Positions 1-6,869 of a DNA stretch of 14,585 nt are shown here, piece after piece. The stretch is from positions 1 to 14,585 of the forward strand of contig JAHZHS010000028.1 of NCBI GenBank assembly GCA_019420135.1, written 5' to 3'. Origin of the DNA: Oscillospiraceae bacterium. GTDB lineage: Bacteria; Bacillota; Clostridia; Oscillospirales; Ruminococcaceae. The position numbers and the translations under genes are program-made. Numbering within the stretch: position 1 is the stretch's first letter; each line of letters starts with the position of its first letter. The notes under the pieces are model-generated. The model was given only the letters and a program-made list of their open reading frames with translations. It was not told the origin of the DNA and ran no database searches.

Positions 1-22
1 AAACGATTGGGAGGAAATTCTT

Positions 23-388
23 ATGAAGAAAATTCTTTTGGGAGTGCTGGCAGTTGGAATCATTCTGACCATCGGAGCGGCGACGGCATTTGCCGCAGGC
101 GTGCATGGCGGTCATGGAGTCAATGCGGGATTCTGCCGGAACGGCGGTGCGTGTTCCGGGTATACGGATGCGGATGGCGACGGCATCTGCGATACCTGCG
201 ACCTTGACCATGGGATCTGCCGGAATAATGGCAGCTGCAGCAATTATGTGGATGCCGATGGCGACGGAATCTGCGACAATCACGATGCACATTGCGGGAA
301 TGCTGCTGCGGCATGGTCGGGGACCGGCCATCATGGCAGTTGCCAGGGAGGATGCAGGGGATCGTTATGCGGAGTGAACAGGAGATAA
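23..388 (+). CDS. Small secreted Cys-rich protein with two EF-hand-like Asp loops
   Basis: This 121-residue protein begins at ATG 23 after a good ribosome binding site (GGAGGAAA, about 10-17). Residues 1-24 form a signal peptide (MKK, hydrophobic core, then ATAFA before AG), so it is probably exported. The mature part holds two 28-residue repeats (37-64 and 65-92). Each has a 12-residue loop, DADGDGICDTCD or DADGDGICDNHD, with Asp at positions 1, 3, 5, 9 and 12 and Gly at 6. This resembles the calcium loops of EF-hand, dockerin and thrombospondin type-3 repeats. There are 11 cysteines and several His-Gly motifs (HGGHG at 28-32, GHHG at 102-105), which could bind metal or form disulfides. The 3' end overlaps the sigma factor gene by 22 nt, implying translational coupling. 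I know no characterised function for it. Calcium or metal binding is inferred from the loops, and a role as ligand or target of the adjacent sigma system is speculation. Confidence 0.8.
   Translation: MKKILLGVLAVGIILTIGAATAFAAGVHGGHGVNAGFCRNGGACSGYTDADGDGICDTCDLDHGICRNNGSCSNYVDADGDGICDNHDAHCGNAAAAWSGTGHHGSCQGGCRGSLCGVNRR
131..298 (+). repeat. Two tandem 84-nt units encoding Asp-loop repeats
   Basis: Units 131-214 and 215-298 each encode 28 residues with the pattern CRN-G-CS-Y-DADGDGICD. The DNA of the two units is also similar, most strikingly over the Asp-loop segment (gatggcgacgg-atctgcga). This suggests an internal duplication kept in frame. The repeat is protein-coding, not a mobile or CRISPR-type repeat. 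Confidence 0.8.
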
Positions 389-849
389 ACAGAGCGATAG
401 AACGGTATGCGGATACAGTTCGGCGGCTTTGCATGATTCACCTCAAAAATTATGCAGACACGGAGGACATTTTTCAGACTGTGTTTTTGAAATATGCCCT
501 CAGTTCTGTTGCGTTTGAAAATGAGGAACATGAAAAAGCCTGGATGATCCGCGTGACGATCAATGCCTGCAAGGATCTGCTCAAGAGTTTTTTCCGCAGC
601 AGGGTGACATCGCTGGACACGCTGATGGATCAGGCAATCCCTGATGGACAGGAACACCGGGAGGTCCTGCAGGCGGTTTTGTCCCTTCCGCAGAAATATC
701 GGGATGTTATCTACCTGCATTACTATGAAGGGTATTCTGCGCCGGAAATCGGAAGCATCCTGGGGAAAAACGTCAATACCATCTATACGCTTCTGGCCCG
801 TTCAAGACAGATGCTCCGGGAAAAGCTGGGAGGTGAAGCCGATGCATGA
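367..849 (+). CDS. ECF-type RNA polymerase sigma factor (sigma-70 family)
   Basis: This 160-residue protein is the size of an ECF sigma factor with only regions 2 and 4. Region 2 spans about residues 6-75 (IERYADTVRRLCMIHLKN, then DTEDIFQTVFLKY and EKAWMIRVTINACKD, the core-binding and -10-recognition helices). Region 4 spans about 98-152 (LSLPQKYRDVIYLHYYEGYS, then the helix-turn-helix APEIGSILGKNVNTIYTLLARSR). I chose ATG 367 because RBS-like AGGGG lies 6 nt upstream and the product then starts at the usual ECF position; the frame is open further upstream to 292. The gene overlaps the secreted-protein gene by 22 nt and the anti-sigma gene by 8 nt, so all three are likely one mRNA. It probably directs polymerase to its own promoter and a small regulon. 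The upstream promoter is outside the window. Confidence 0.9.
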   Translation: MRSEQEINRAIERYADTVRRLCMIHLKNYADTEDIFQTVFLKYALSSVAFENEEHEKAWMIRVTINACKDLLKSFFRSRVTSLDTLMDQAIPDGQEHREVLQAVLSLPQKYRDVIYLHYYEGYSAPEIGSILGKNVNTIYTLLARSRQMLREKLGGEADA

Positions 850-1627
850 CAGGATCACACAGGCGTTTGATCAGGTGCACGCCGAGGAATCTCTCAAGGA
901 CAGCACCCGTGCCTATCTCTTAACCAGGCTAAAACGCCGGGAACCGGCAAAACGGTTCCGCTGCCTGCGCCTTGTCCCGGTGGCCGCCTGCCTTGTGCTG
1001 GCTGTCCTGGCGGGAAGGTGGCTGTATTTTACTCCGACGGTGGAGATCAGCATCGACATCAATCCCTCCATCGAGCTGGAGGTCAACCGGTTTGACCGGG
1101 TGATTTCGGCCACAGGATATAACTCCGACGGCCAGGAACTGCTGGAAACACTGCATATTGAAAATCTGAATTATAATGAGGCAGTGGCACAGATTCTCAA
1201 CAGCGATACGGTCACGGAGCTGCTTTCCGGGGATGCGGTCATGACCATCGGGGTCATTGGTCCGGACGGGGAACAGACCACCCAGGTGCTTTCGGATATG
1301 GAACAGTGCGCCTCGCACTCGGAGAATATGCACTGCTATCATGCCGATGAAGAAACGTCCCAGGATGCCCACGACATAGGGCTTTCCTGCGGTAAATACC
1401 GGGCGTATTTGCAGCTAAAGGCACTGGATCCGACGGTCACCCCGGAGGAGGTGGCCCAGATGACCATGCAGGAAATCTGGGAAGAGGTTGCTGCCCTGAG
1501 CGGTGCCACCGATGAGACGGCGGTAATCCAGGACTACCTGAGCGGTAGACAGCATGGGGACGAATCGGGCCACCGTGAATCAGAGCATGGCGGCAACGGC
1601 AATCACCATGGCTGGGAAGACGATTGA
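842..1627 (+). CDS. Membrane anti-sigma factor with RsgI-like extracellular domain
   Basis: This 261-residue protein starts at ATG 842, with GGGAGG 8 nt upstream and an 8-nt overlap with the sigma gene. Residues 1-40 are a short basic cytoplasmic part, presumably the sigma-binding segment. One membrane helix follows at about 43-63 (RLVPVAACLVLAVLAGRWLY). The outer domain opens with VEISIDINPSIELEVNRFD (67-85) and later has GYNSDG, the hallmark of the RsgI family. In characterised RsgI proteins the Asn-Pro bond in this motif undergoes self-cleavage; here it is N74-P75. A second conserved block, GLSCGKYRAYLQLKALDP (180-197), is typical of clostridial members. The tail (about 236-261) is rich in His, Asp, Glu and Gly, suggesting metal binding or a charged surface contact. 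RsgI proteins usually pair with SigI; here the partner looks like an ECF factor. Sequestering the adjacent sigma factor is inferred from gene order. Confidence 0.85.
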   Translation: MHDRITQAFDQVHAEESLKDSTRAYLLTRLKRREPAKRFRCLRLVPVAACLVLAVLAGRWLYFTPTVEISIDINPSIELEVNRFDRVISATGYNSDGQELLETLHIENLNYNEAVAQILNSDTVTELLSGDAVMTIGVIGPDGEQTTQVLSDMEQCASHSENMHCYHADEETSQDAHDIGLSCGKYRAYLQLKALDPTVTPEEVAQMTMQEIWEEVAALSGATDETAVIQDYLSGRQHGDESGHRESEHGGNGNHHGWEDD

Positions 1628-1671
1628 CCGGAAGATCAAAAATATTTTTTCAAGAAGATCCCCGTAAAAAT

Positions 1672-1710
1672 AGCGGCAGATTTCAGGCAACTGGAGGTCT
1701 GCCGCTTTTT
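1672..1710 (+). terminator. Intrinsic terminator after the sigma/anti-sigma module
   Basis: AGCGGCAGA (1672-1680) pairs with TCTGCCGCT (1698-1706) across a 17-nt loop, followed by a T run ending at 1710. An A-tract (AAAAAT, 1666-1671) precedes the left arm, so the structure could also work in reverse. It lies 45 nt after the anti-sigma stop codon. Confidence 0.85.
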
Positions 1711-1771
1711 GCGTGGAAACAAAGGGAAAAACAGCAACTATTCTGCGCAGATACGGCCAAAACCCGTTTGT

Positions 1772-1800
1772 TTGCATATGACGTCGGAACATGGTAAGAT
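1772..1800 (+). promoter_or_regulatory. Candidate extended -10 promoter of the tetrapyrrole/ABC operon
   Basis: TAAGAT (1795-1800) is preceded by TG at 1792-1793, giving an extended -10 element. A poor -35 match, TTGCAT (1772-1777), lies at the ideal 17-nt spacing. It sits about 55 nt before the first gene of the operon and after the upstream terminator, where a promoter is expected. I see no cobalamin riboswitch or other recognisable leader between it and the start codon. Confidence 0.4.
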
Positions 1801-1854
1801 AATAACCGCATATACGGAAAAGCGGGTCTTCATCCCGGAAAAGAGGCAAAAGAA

Positions 1855-2463
1855 ATGGCCTGGTTCCCGATCATGATAGATCTGGGCGGACAGCCCTGTC
1901 TGGTGGCAGGCGGCGGTGCCACGGCACTGCGAAAAGCAAAAGTTCTCCTGCAGGCAGGAGCCCGGGTAACGGTGGTCTCCCTTGAATTCGCCGCCGGATT
2001 TGATTCACTGGCGGTGCATACTGTCAGACGTGCGGTCCAGGCGGAGGACGTCCGGGGCATGACCTTGGTTGCGGATGCCACCGGAGATGTCTCCGCCGCA
2101 GAAATGCTGCGGCGGGCCTGCCGCAGCGCCGGGATCCCGTTCAACTGTGCAGCACATGCACAGGAGGGGGATGTGGCATTTCCCGCTGTTTTGCGCCGGG
2201 GGGATCTGGTGGCGGGCGTCTCCACTTCGGGCGGCAGCCCCGCTGCGGCGGCCTGGGTTCGTGACCACCTGGATCGGTGCATCCCGGAACAGTTTGACGA
2301 GATCCTCAGCCAGATGGAAACACTGCGCAGTCAGGCAAAAAGTGAGTGGCCGAGGCAGGAGCTGCGCGCCCGCTTTTTGCATGAATGCCTGGAAAGGGCA
2401 TTGCAACAGGGGAGCTCTCTCTCCCGAGAGGAAATCGACGAAATAAGGAGAACTATATCATGA
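1855..2463 (+). CDS. Precorrin-2 dehydrogenase-like protein (CysG N-terminal/Met8 family)
   Basis: This 202-residue protein of the CysG-N/Met8/SirC family would oxidise precorrin-2 to sirohydrochlorin with NAD+; some members also insert iron to make siroheme. It shows the N-terminal FPIMIDL, the Rossmann motif GGGATALRKAK (19-29), the strand LVADATGD (71-78), FNCAAHAQEGDVAFPAV (96-112) and STSGGSP (122-128). By ungapped alignment from memory with enteric CysG, NVVDAPK becomes NCAAHAQ, so the catalytic Asp104 falls on Ala100. The protein may therefore lack chelatase activity, act only as a dehydrogenase, or be altered. Start ATG 1855 has GAGG 8 nt upstream. It is first in a five-gene operon, and its stop overlaps the next start by 4 nt (ATGA). 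The family is confident; the activity is less so. Confidence 0.85.
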   Translation: MAWFPIMIDLGGQPCLVAGGGATALRKAKVLLQAGARVTVVSLEFAAGFDSLAVHTVRRAVQAEDVRGMTLVADATGDVSAAEMLRRACRSAGIPFNCAAHAQEGDVAFPAVLRRGDLVAGVSTSGGSPAAAAWVRDHLDRCIPEQFDEILSQMETLRSQAKSEWPRQELRARFLHECLERALQQGSSLSREEIDEIRRTIS

Positions 2464-3902
2464 CGCAGACAGGGCAGGGCGAGGTTTATCTGGTAGGAGC
2501 GGGCTGCGGCCCCTCCGACCTCATCACGCTGCGGGGACTGCGGGTGCTGGCAGCGGCGGATGCCGTTGTCTATGATGCACTAATGGATCCCGACCTTTTG
2601 CAGATGGCCCGTGAGGATGCGGAAAAAATTCCGGCAGGCAAGCGCAGCGGACATCACAGTATGCCGCAAGGGGAGATCAATGCACTGTTGATTGAGCTCG
2701 CCCGGCAGGGCAAGACGGTCTGCCGCCTGAAGGGCGGCGACCCCTTCGTCTTTGGCCGGGGCGGTGAGGAGGCCGAGGCGCTCCGGGCCGCCGGTATTTT
2801 CTGTGAGGAAATCCCGGGAATCACCTCGGCAGTGGCGATCCCGGCAGCCGCGGGAATCCCGGTTACGCATCGGGGGGCCAGCCGCAGTTTTCATGTAATC
2901 ACCGCCCATACAGCGGGAACGGCCGACGGTCTGCCCGAGAATCTGGAACAGCTGGCGGGACTGGAAGGCACCCTGGTGTTCCTGATGGGATTGAAAAATC
3001 TCCCGGCCATTGTCCGTCGCCTTCTGAAGGCGGGAATGCCGCCCGAGACACCAGCGGCCGTCTGCGGTGTACAGGCAGTGCGCGGTACCCTGGAAAATAT
3101 TGCGCAGAAAGCGGAAAAGATGCAGCCCCCGGCGGTCATCGTGATTGGCGGAAGCGCCGGCCTGGATCTGTGGCAGGACAGAGGCGCACTCCACGGTATC
3201 ACGGTAGGACTGACCGGCACGGCAGAGTTTCGTGCCAGGGTACGGCAGGCATTTGCCGGGCAGGGAGCGGATACTGTGGATGTACAGCGCAGCCTCATCA
3301 CGCCCTGCTGCACCGGGGAGCAGCTGGATCAGGTGCTGAATTCCATGCCGGGCTGGATCGTGTTTACCAGCCCCAATGGCGTGGAGACGTTCTTTTCGCT
3401 TCTGCGGCGGAGAACATTTGATCTGCGCAGATTTGCCGGAACGAAATTTGCCGTGGTGGGACCGCGTACTGCCGAGTCGCTGGAAAGCCACGGCATCCGT
3501 CCGGACCTCATCCCGGAAAAGCATGACACGGCTTCCCTGGCAAAGGAGCTTGCCCGTGCCTGCCGGACAAGCAGTGTCCTGCTTGCCTCGGCACAGAATT
3601 GCAGCCCGGCGCCCCGTTTGGCCTTGGAGAAAGCGGGCATTGCATGCAGGACCCTCACTCTGTACACGACCGAAACCCTTCCGCCGCAGCCGCTGGACGT
3701 GGATTATCTTGTGTTCGGCAGTGCGGGCGGTGTGCATGCCTATTTCGGGGCAGGCGGAAGGCCGCCGCTCAAGGCCGCCGTCTGCATTGGGGCCGTCACC
3801 GCGGCGGAAGCTTCCCGCTATGCCCGCACACTCACTGCGCAGGATACGCTGGCGCCGTCGCTGGTGCAGGCGGTTCTGGCCGACCGAACCGAAACTGTAT
3901 AA
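2460..3902 (+). CDS. cobA-hemD: CobA-HemD fusion: uroporphyrinogen-III C-methyltransferase / uroporphyrinogen-III synthase
   Basis: This 480-residue two-domain enzyme uses its N-terminal half (about 7-245) to methylate uroporphyrinogen III twice with SAM to precorrin-2. Visible motifs are VYLVGAGCGPSDLITLRG (9-26), VVYDALM, RLKGGDPFVFGRGGEE (89-104) and PGITSAVAIPAAAGIPVTHRG (119-139). The C-terminal half (about 250-475) is a HemD domain that closes and inverts the D ring of hydroxymethylbilane; it shows VFTSPNGVETFF (from 301), VVGPRTAESLESHGI and a terminal GAVTAAEA segment. The first motif reads GAGCGP rather than the GAGPGD of enteric CysG; from memory this variant is common in clostridia. 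ATG 2460 overlaps the upstream stop (ATGA) and has AAGGAG 9 nt before it. Together with the upstream dehydrogenase it gives sirohydrochlorin, the branch point to siroheme and cobalamin. HemA/L/B/C are not in this window. Confidence 0.93.
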   Translation: MTQTGQGEVYLVGAGCGPSDLITLRGLRVLAAADAVVYDALMDPDLLQMAREDAEKIPAGKRSGHHSMPQGEINALLIELARQGKTVCRLKGGDPFVFGRGGEEAEALRAAGIFCEEIPGITSAVAIPAAAGIPVTHRGASRSFHVITAHTAGTADGLPENLEQLAGLEGTLVFLMGLKNLPAIVRRLLKAGMPPETPAAVCGVQAVRGTLENIAQKAEKMQPPAVIVIGGSAGLDLWQDRGALHGITVGLTGTAEFRARVRQAFAGQGADTVDVQRSLITPCCTGEQLDQVLNSMPGWIVFTSPNGVETFFSLLRRRTFDLRRFAGTKFAVVGPRTAESLESHGIRPDLIPEKHDTASLAKELARACRTSSVLLASAQNCSPAPRLALEKAGIACRTLTLYTTETLPPQPLDVDYLVFGSAGGVHAYFGAGGRPPLKAAVCIGAVTAAEASRYARTLTAQDTLAPSLVQAVLADRTETV

Positions 3903-3918
3903 ACAAAGGAGACAAATT

Positions 3919-4902
3919 GTGAAGATTCGCAGCATCTGCCTCGCCCTGGCCCTTGCGGCCGCCCTGACAGCCTGTACCGCCGGCCCGGTATCCTCCGCTC
4001 AGCCGGAGGCCACGCCCGAGACGCCTGCCACAGTGGAGACCGCCGCTCCGGATACGGCGCAGACCCTGACCTTTACCGATGACCTGGGGCGAACGGTGAC
4101 GGCGCCCTGCCAGCCGAAAAAGGTGGCAGCCCTCATCGGGAGTTTTGCCCATGTCTGGACGCTGGCAGGAGGCAATCTTGTGGCCACGGCGAACGATGCA
4201 TGGACCCAGTTTGATCTGGGACTGTCGGAGGATGTGGTCAACCTGGGCACCACCACCGAACTCAGCCTGGAAAAATTGTTTGCAGCGGAGCCGGATTTTG
4301 TCATTGCCAGCACCAACACTCAGCTGGATCTGGACTGGATGGAGACGCTGGAGTCGGCAGGAATTCCCACGGCCTATTTTGATGTCAATACCTTTGAAGA
4401 TTATCTCCGGATGCTCAAAGTCTGTACCGATCTGACCGGCCGGGAGGATCTGTATCAGAAAAACGGCCTGGACGTCCAGGCACAGATCGATGCGGCAGTG
4501 GCCCGTGCCGACGGCAGTGCGCCCACAGTGGTGTATCTGCGGGCCACAGCAGTCAGTGTCAAGGTCAAGGGGAGCGAGGGCAACGTCCTGGGGGAGATGC
4601 TCAGTGATCTGGGATGTGTCAACATTGCGGATCAGGACGGCAGCCTGCTGGAGGAGCTCAGCCTGGAGCGCATTGTGCAGGCGGATCCGGATTACATTTT
4701 CGTGGTGGAGCAGGGCAGCGATGCCGAGGCCATCCGGCAGAACCTGGATACCCTTCTCATGGAGAATCCTGCATGGAGCGGTCTGACCGCCGTGCAGGAA
4801 GGCCGTCTCTACTATATGGATCAGAAGCTCTACAACCTCAAACCCAATGATCGGTGGGGAGAAGCTTATGAACAACTCGCAGACATCCTATACCCGGCCT
4901 GA
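3919..4902 (+). CDS. ABC importer substrate-binding lipoprotein (BtuF/FecB type)
   Basis: This 327-residue protein of the periplasmic-binding-protein-2 family presents a metal chelate, corrinoid or heme-like ligand to the adjacent permease at the cell surface. The start is GTG 3919, with AAAGGAG 7 nt upstream. The first residues form a lipoprotein signal with lipobox LTAC, giving lipidated Cys19. A Pro/Thr/Glu-rich linker (about 25-50) follows. The binding fold starts at LTFTDDLGRTV, the usual opening of this family, and continues with SLEKLFAAEPDFVIAS and ends near LADILYPA. A 16-nt gap separates it from the CobA-HemD gene, and its last 35 nt overlap the permease gene. The substrate cannot be read from sequence. 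Operon context favours cobalt or iron chelates, corrinoid or a porphyrinoid. Confidence 0.9.
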   Translation: MKIRSICLALALAAALTACTAGPVSSAQPEATPETPATVETAAPDTAQTLTFTDDLGRTVTAPCQPKKVAALIGSFAHVWTLAGGNLVATANDAWTQFDLGLSEDVVNLGTTTELSLEKLFAAEPDFVIASTNTQLDLDWMETLESAGIPTAYFDVNTFEDYLRMLKVCTDLTGREDLYQKNGLDVQAQIDAAVARADGSAPTVVYLRATAVSVKVKGSEGNVLGEMLSDLGCVNIADQDGSLLEELSLERIVQADPDYIFVVEQGSDAEAIRQNLDTLLMENPAWSGLTAVQEGRLYYMDQKLYNLKPNDRWGEAYEQLADILYPA

Positions 4903-5884
4903 CGCCCGGATTTTTGTGCTGGCCGGAATTCTCTGCCTTGTGGCGGCGATCCTCAGCGTCTGTCTGGGCGCTGCGGGCCTGACTATACCGGAACTGTGGC
5001 AGGCCATCTGCTCTGGACCGGGAGCCGGGGCAGCTTCCCGGATTTTGTGGTATGTCCGCCTGCCCCGCACGGCGGCGTGCCTGCTGGCCGGGGCAGGGCT
5101 GGCGGTCTCCGGCGCGATCATCCAGGCGGTTCTGGCCAATCCGCTGGCATCCCCCAGCATCATCGGCGTCAATGCGGGAGCGGGCCTTGCCGTCTCGATC
5201 TGCTGTGCGGCAGGCGGGGCCGCAGCCGGGTGGGCGGTGGCCGGGATGTCCTTCTGCGGCGGTATGGCGGCTGTCATGGTGGTTGTGCTGGTGGCAAGGC
5301 GAACAGGCGCCTCCCGCATGACGGTGGTACTGGGCGGCGTTGCGGTCAGCACCTTTCTCAATGCCGCCACCGAGGCCATCGCAACTCTTTTCCCGGATGC
5401 AGCGCTGGGCAGCGCGGACTTCCGGGTGGGAGGGTTTTCCTCGGTGTCCCTCAACCGGCTTCTGCCTGCGGCCATTCTGATTCTGGCGGCACTGGCGGCG
5501 GCTTTCACGCTGTGTAACGAACTGGATGTGCTGGCCCTTGGGGAGGACACAGCCCGCGGACTGGGAATGCGGGTATCGGCCACAAGAACGCTGCTTCTCG
5601 CCGTAGCGGCACTGCTGGCCGGCGCGACGGTCAGCTTTGCCGGGGTACTGGGCTTTGTGGGATTGATTGTCCCGCACATCGCCCGGAAATTTGTGGGCGG
5701 CGAGAGCCGTGTCCTTCTGCCCATGTGCGCCCTCTGCGGTGCGGGACTGGTGACGCTCTGCGATCTTGCGGCCCGGCTGTTGTTTGCTCCCTATGAGCTT
5801 CCAGTAGGAATTCTTTTGTCCTTTGTGGGCGGACCGTTCTTTATTGTGCTGCTTGCCAGGAGAGGAGGCGGCCGTCATGCTTGA
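4868..5884 (+). CDS. ABC importer permease, FecCD/BtuC family
   Basis: This 338-residue, highly hydrophobic protein would form the membrane channel of the importer, usually with ten helices per subunit and two subunits. Family motifs are RLPRTAACLLAGAGLAVSGA (64-83), NPLASPSIIGVNAGAGL (91-107), GFVGLIVPHIARK (coupling-helix region that contacts the ATPase) and ELPVGILLSFVGGPFFIVLL near the C-terminus. I chose ATG 4868, not the in-frame upstream codon at 4847, because GGGGAG lies 5 nt before it and the N-terminus then matches the family length. It overlaps the lipoprotein gene by 35 nt and the ATPase gene by 8 nt, so the three are almost certainly translated together. Confidence 0.94.
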   Translation: MNNSQTSYTRPDARIFVLAGILCLVAAILSVCLGAAGLTIPELWQAICSGPGAGAASRILWYVRLPRTAACLLAGAGLAVSGAIIQAVLANPLASPSIIGVNAGAGLAVSICCAAGGAAAGWAVAGMSFCGGMAAVMVVVLVARRTGASRMTVVLGGVAVSTFLNAATEAIATLFPDAALGSADFRVGGFSSVSLNRLLPAAILILAALAAAFTLCNELDVLALGEDTARGLGMRVSATRTLLLAVAALLAGATVSFAGVLGFVGLIVPHIARKFVGGESRVLLPMCALCGAGLVTLCDLAARLLFAPYELPVGILLSFVGGPFFIVLLARRGGGRHA

Positions 5885-6638
5885 GACGAAGGACCTGTGT
5901 GCGGGATACGGCGGAACGGAAGTCCTGCACAATGTCACGGCAGAGTTCAAGCCCGGCCGGGTGACCGGCATCATCGGCCCCAATGGCTGCGGCAAGAGTA
6001 CGCTGCTGAAAACATTGGCCGGGCTGCATAAGCCCACAGCAGGGCAGGTTCTTCTGGATGGTGTTTCGGTACCGGATCTTCCGCCGCATCTGTCGGCGCA
6101 GAAAATCGCCTATCTGCCCCAGAGCCGCAACGTGCCGGAGATCACCGCGCTACGGATGGTACTGCATGGACGTTTTGCCTATCTGTCCTATCCCCGCCGG
6201 TATCGTCCGCAGGATTACGATGCTGCCCGCCGGGCGCTGGAATGGATCGGGGCAGGGGAGCTGGCGGATAAAAACGTCTCAGCACTTTCCGGCGGCCAGC
6301 GGCAGAAGGTTTATATTGCCATGGCTCTGGCCCAGGATACCGATACGGTGCTGATGGATGAGCCAACCACCTATCTGGATATCCGTAACCAGATGGAAGT
6401 CATGGAACTGGCCCGGCGTCTGGCCGGGCTGGGCAAGGCGGTGGTCATGGTGGTCCATGACCTCAGTGCCGTGCTGCGCAATGCCGACGATGTCCTTCTT
6501 TTGCATAAGGGCCGGGTCCTGGCCGCAGGATCGCCGGAGGAAATCTATGACTCCGGCAAACTGCAGACGGCCTTCGGTGTAACGGTGCATGCGATGGACA
6601 CGCCGCAGGGGAGGCAGTATTACTGTACACCGCTCTGA
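5877..6638 (+). CDS. ABC importer ATPase, FecE/BtuD family
   Basis: This 253-residue ATP-binding subunit powers the importer from the cytoplasmic face. All catalytic elements are present: Walker A GPNGCGKS (34-41), Q-loop Gln82 (YLPQS), signature LSGGQ (137-141), Walker B VLMDEP (158-163), D-loop YLD, and H-loop His194 (VVHDLS). Start ATG 5877 has AGGAGG 8 nt upstream and overlaps the permease stop by 8 nt. It is the last gene of the operon; a terminator begins 32 nt after its stop. Length and motifs match type II metal-chelate/B12 importers. The specific ligand is unknown. Confidence 0.95.
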   Translation: MLETKDLCAGYGGTEVLHNVTAEFKPGRVTGIIGPNGCGKSTLLKTLAGLHKPTAGQVLLDGVSVPDLPPHLSAQKIAYLPQSRNVPEITALRMVLHGRFAYLSYPRRYRPQDYDAARRALEWIGAGELADKNVSALSGGQRQKVYIAMALAQDTDTVLMDEPTTYLDIRNQMEVMELARRLAGLGKAVVMVVHDLSAVLRNADDVLLLHKGRVLAAGSPEEIYDSGKLQTAFGVTVHAMDTPQGRQYYCTPL

Positions 6639-6670
6639 AACCGGCAGCATTCCAGAATCACTGTGAAAGC

Positions 6671-6708
6671 AACACTCCCGGATGGCGTCCGCCGTTCGGG
6701 AGTGTTTT
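6671..6708 (+). terminator. Intrinsic terminator of the tetrapyrrole/ABC operon
   Basis: AACACTCCCG (6671-6680) pairs perfectly with CGGGAGTGTT (6697-6706) over a 16-nt loop. The right arm ends in a run of four T (6705-6708), short for a U-tract. It follows the ATPase stop by 32 nt. Confidence 0.85.
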
Positions 6709-6758
6709 CTGCAAAAAAGCGTGAGGTTTCCCGTCGTTGCTGCACAGCTGGGGCAATG

Positions 6759-6866
6759 AAAAAACTTATTTTATGGTATTTTTTTGCCGGAAAACTTAAT
6801 TTTCTGAGGATACGGGATTCTTTTTTGGGGCAAAAGTTATTTTGAAACTAGAAAAAATAGCGAAAA
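6759..6866 (+). promoter_or_regulatory. AT-rich block with helically spaced A-tracts upstream of the aminotransferase promoter
   Basis: In otherwise GC-rich DNA this stretch has A-tracts at 6759-6764, 6791-6794, 6832-6835, 6852-6857 and 6863-6866. Their centres are about 31, 41, 21 and 10 nt apart, close to whole helical turns. Three follow an AAAA-STTA-TTTT-like pattern (6761-6772, 6791-6803, 6832-6843). It directly precedes a promoter at 6870-6898, so intrinsic curvature or an UP-element-like activator is likely. Together with the terminator, promoter and leader it accounts for the 356-nt gap 6639-6994; I see no gene there. Confidence 0.5.
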
Positions 6867-6869
6867 TGC

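Noticed and set aside
131..298. CRISPR-like or mobile repeat
   Set aside because: The two units are in-frame coding repeats that explain the protein's duplicated Asp loops. There are no spacers and no further copies.
1631..1660. Direct repeat GAAGATC around an A/T palindrome after the anti-sigma gene
   Set aside because: It is a seven-base repeat in a short intergenic stretch, easily chance, with no promoter or gene beside it that would make it an operator.
1711..1854. Cobalamin riboswitch or other leader upstream of the tetrapyrrole operon
   Set aside because: The space from the candidate promoter to the start codon is about 50 nt, too short, and I see no B12-box-like motif.
2580..6037. 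Several long minus-strand frames (2580-3935, 3832-4875, 4838-6037) opposite the tetrapyrrole/ABC operon
   Set aside because: All lie opposite well-supported genes, overlap one another, and encode Arg/Gln/His-rich sequences without family motifs.
6663..6845. Short plus-strand frame in the gap before the aminotransferase gene
   Set aside because: It starts at the terminator and runs through AT-rich promoter DNA. It has no ribosome binding site and no protein-like composition.
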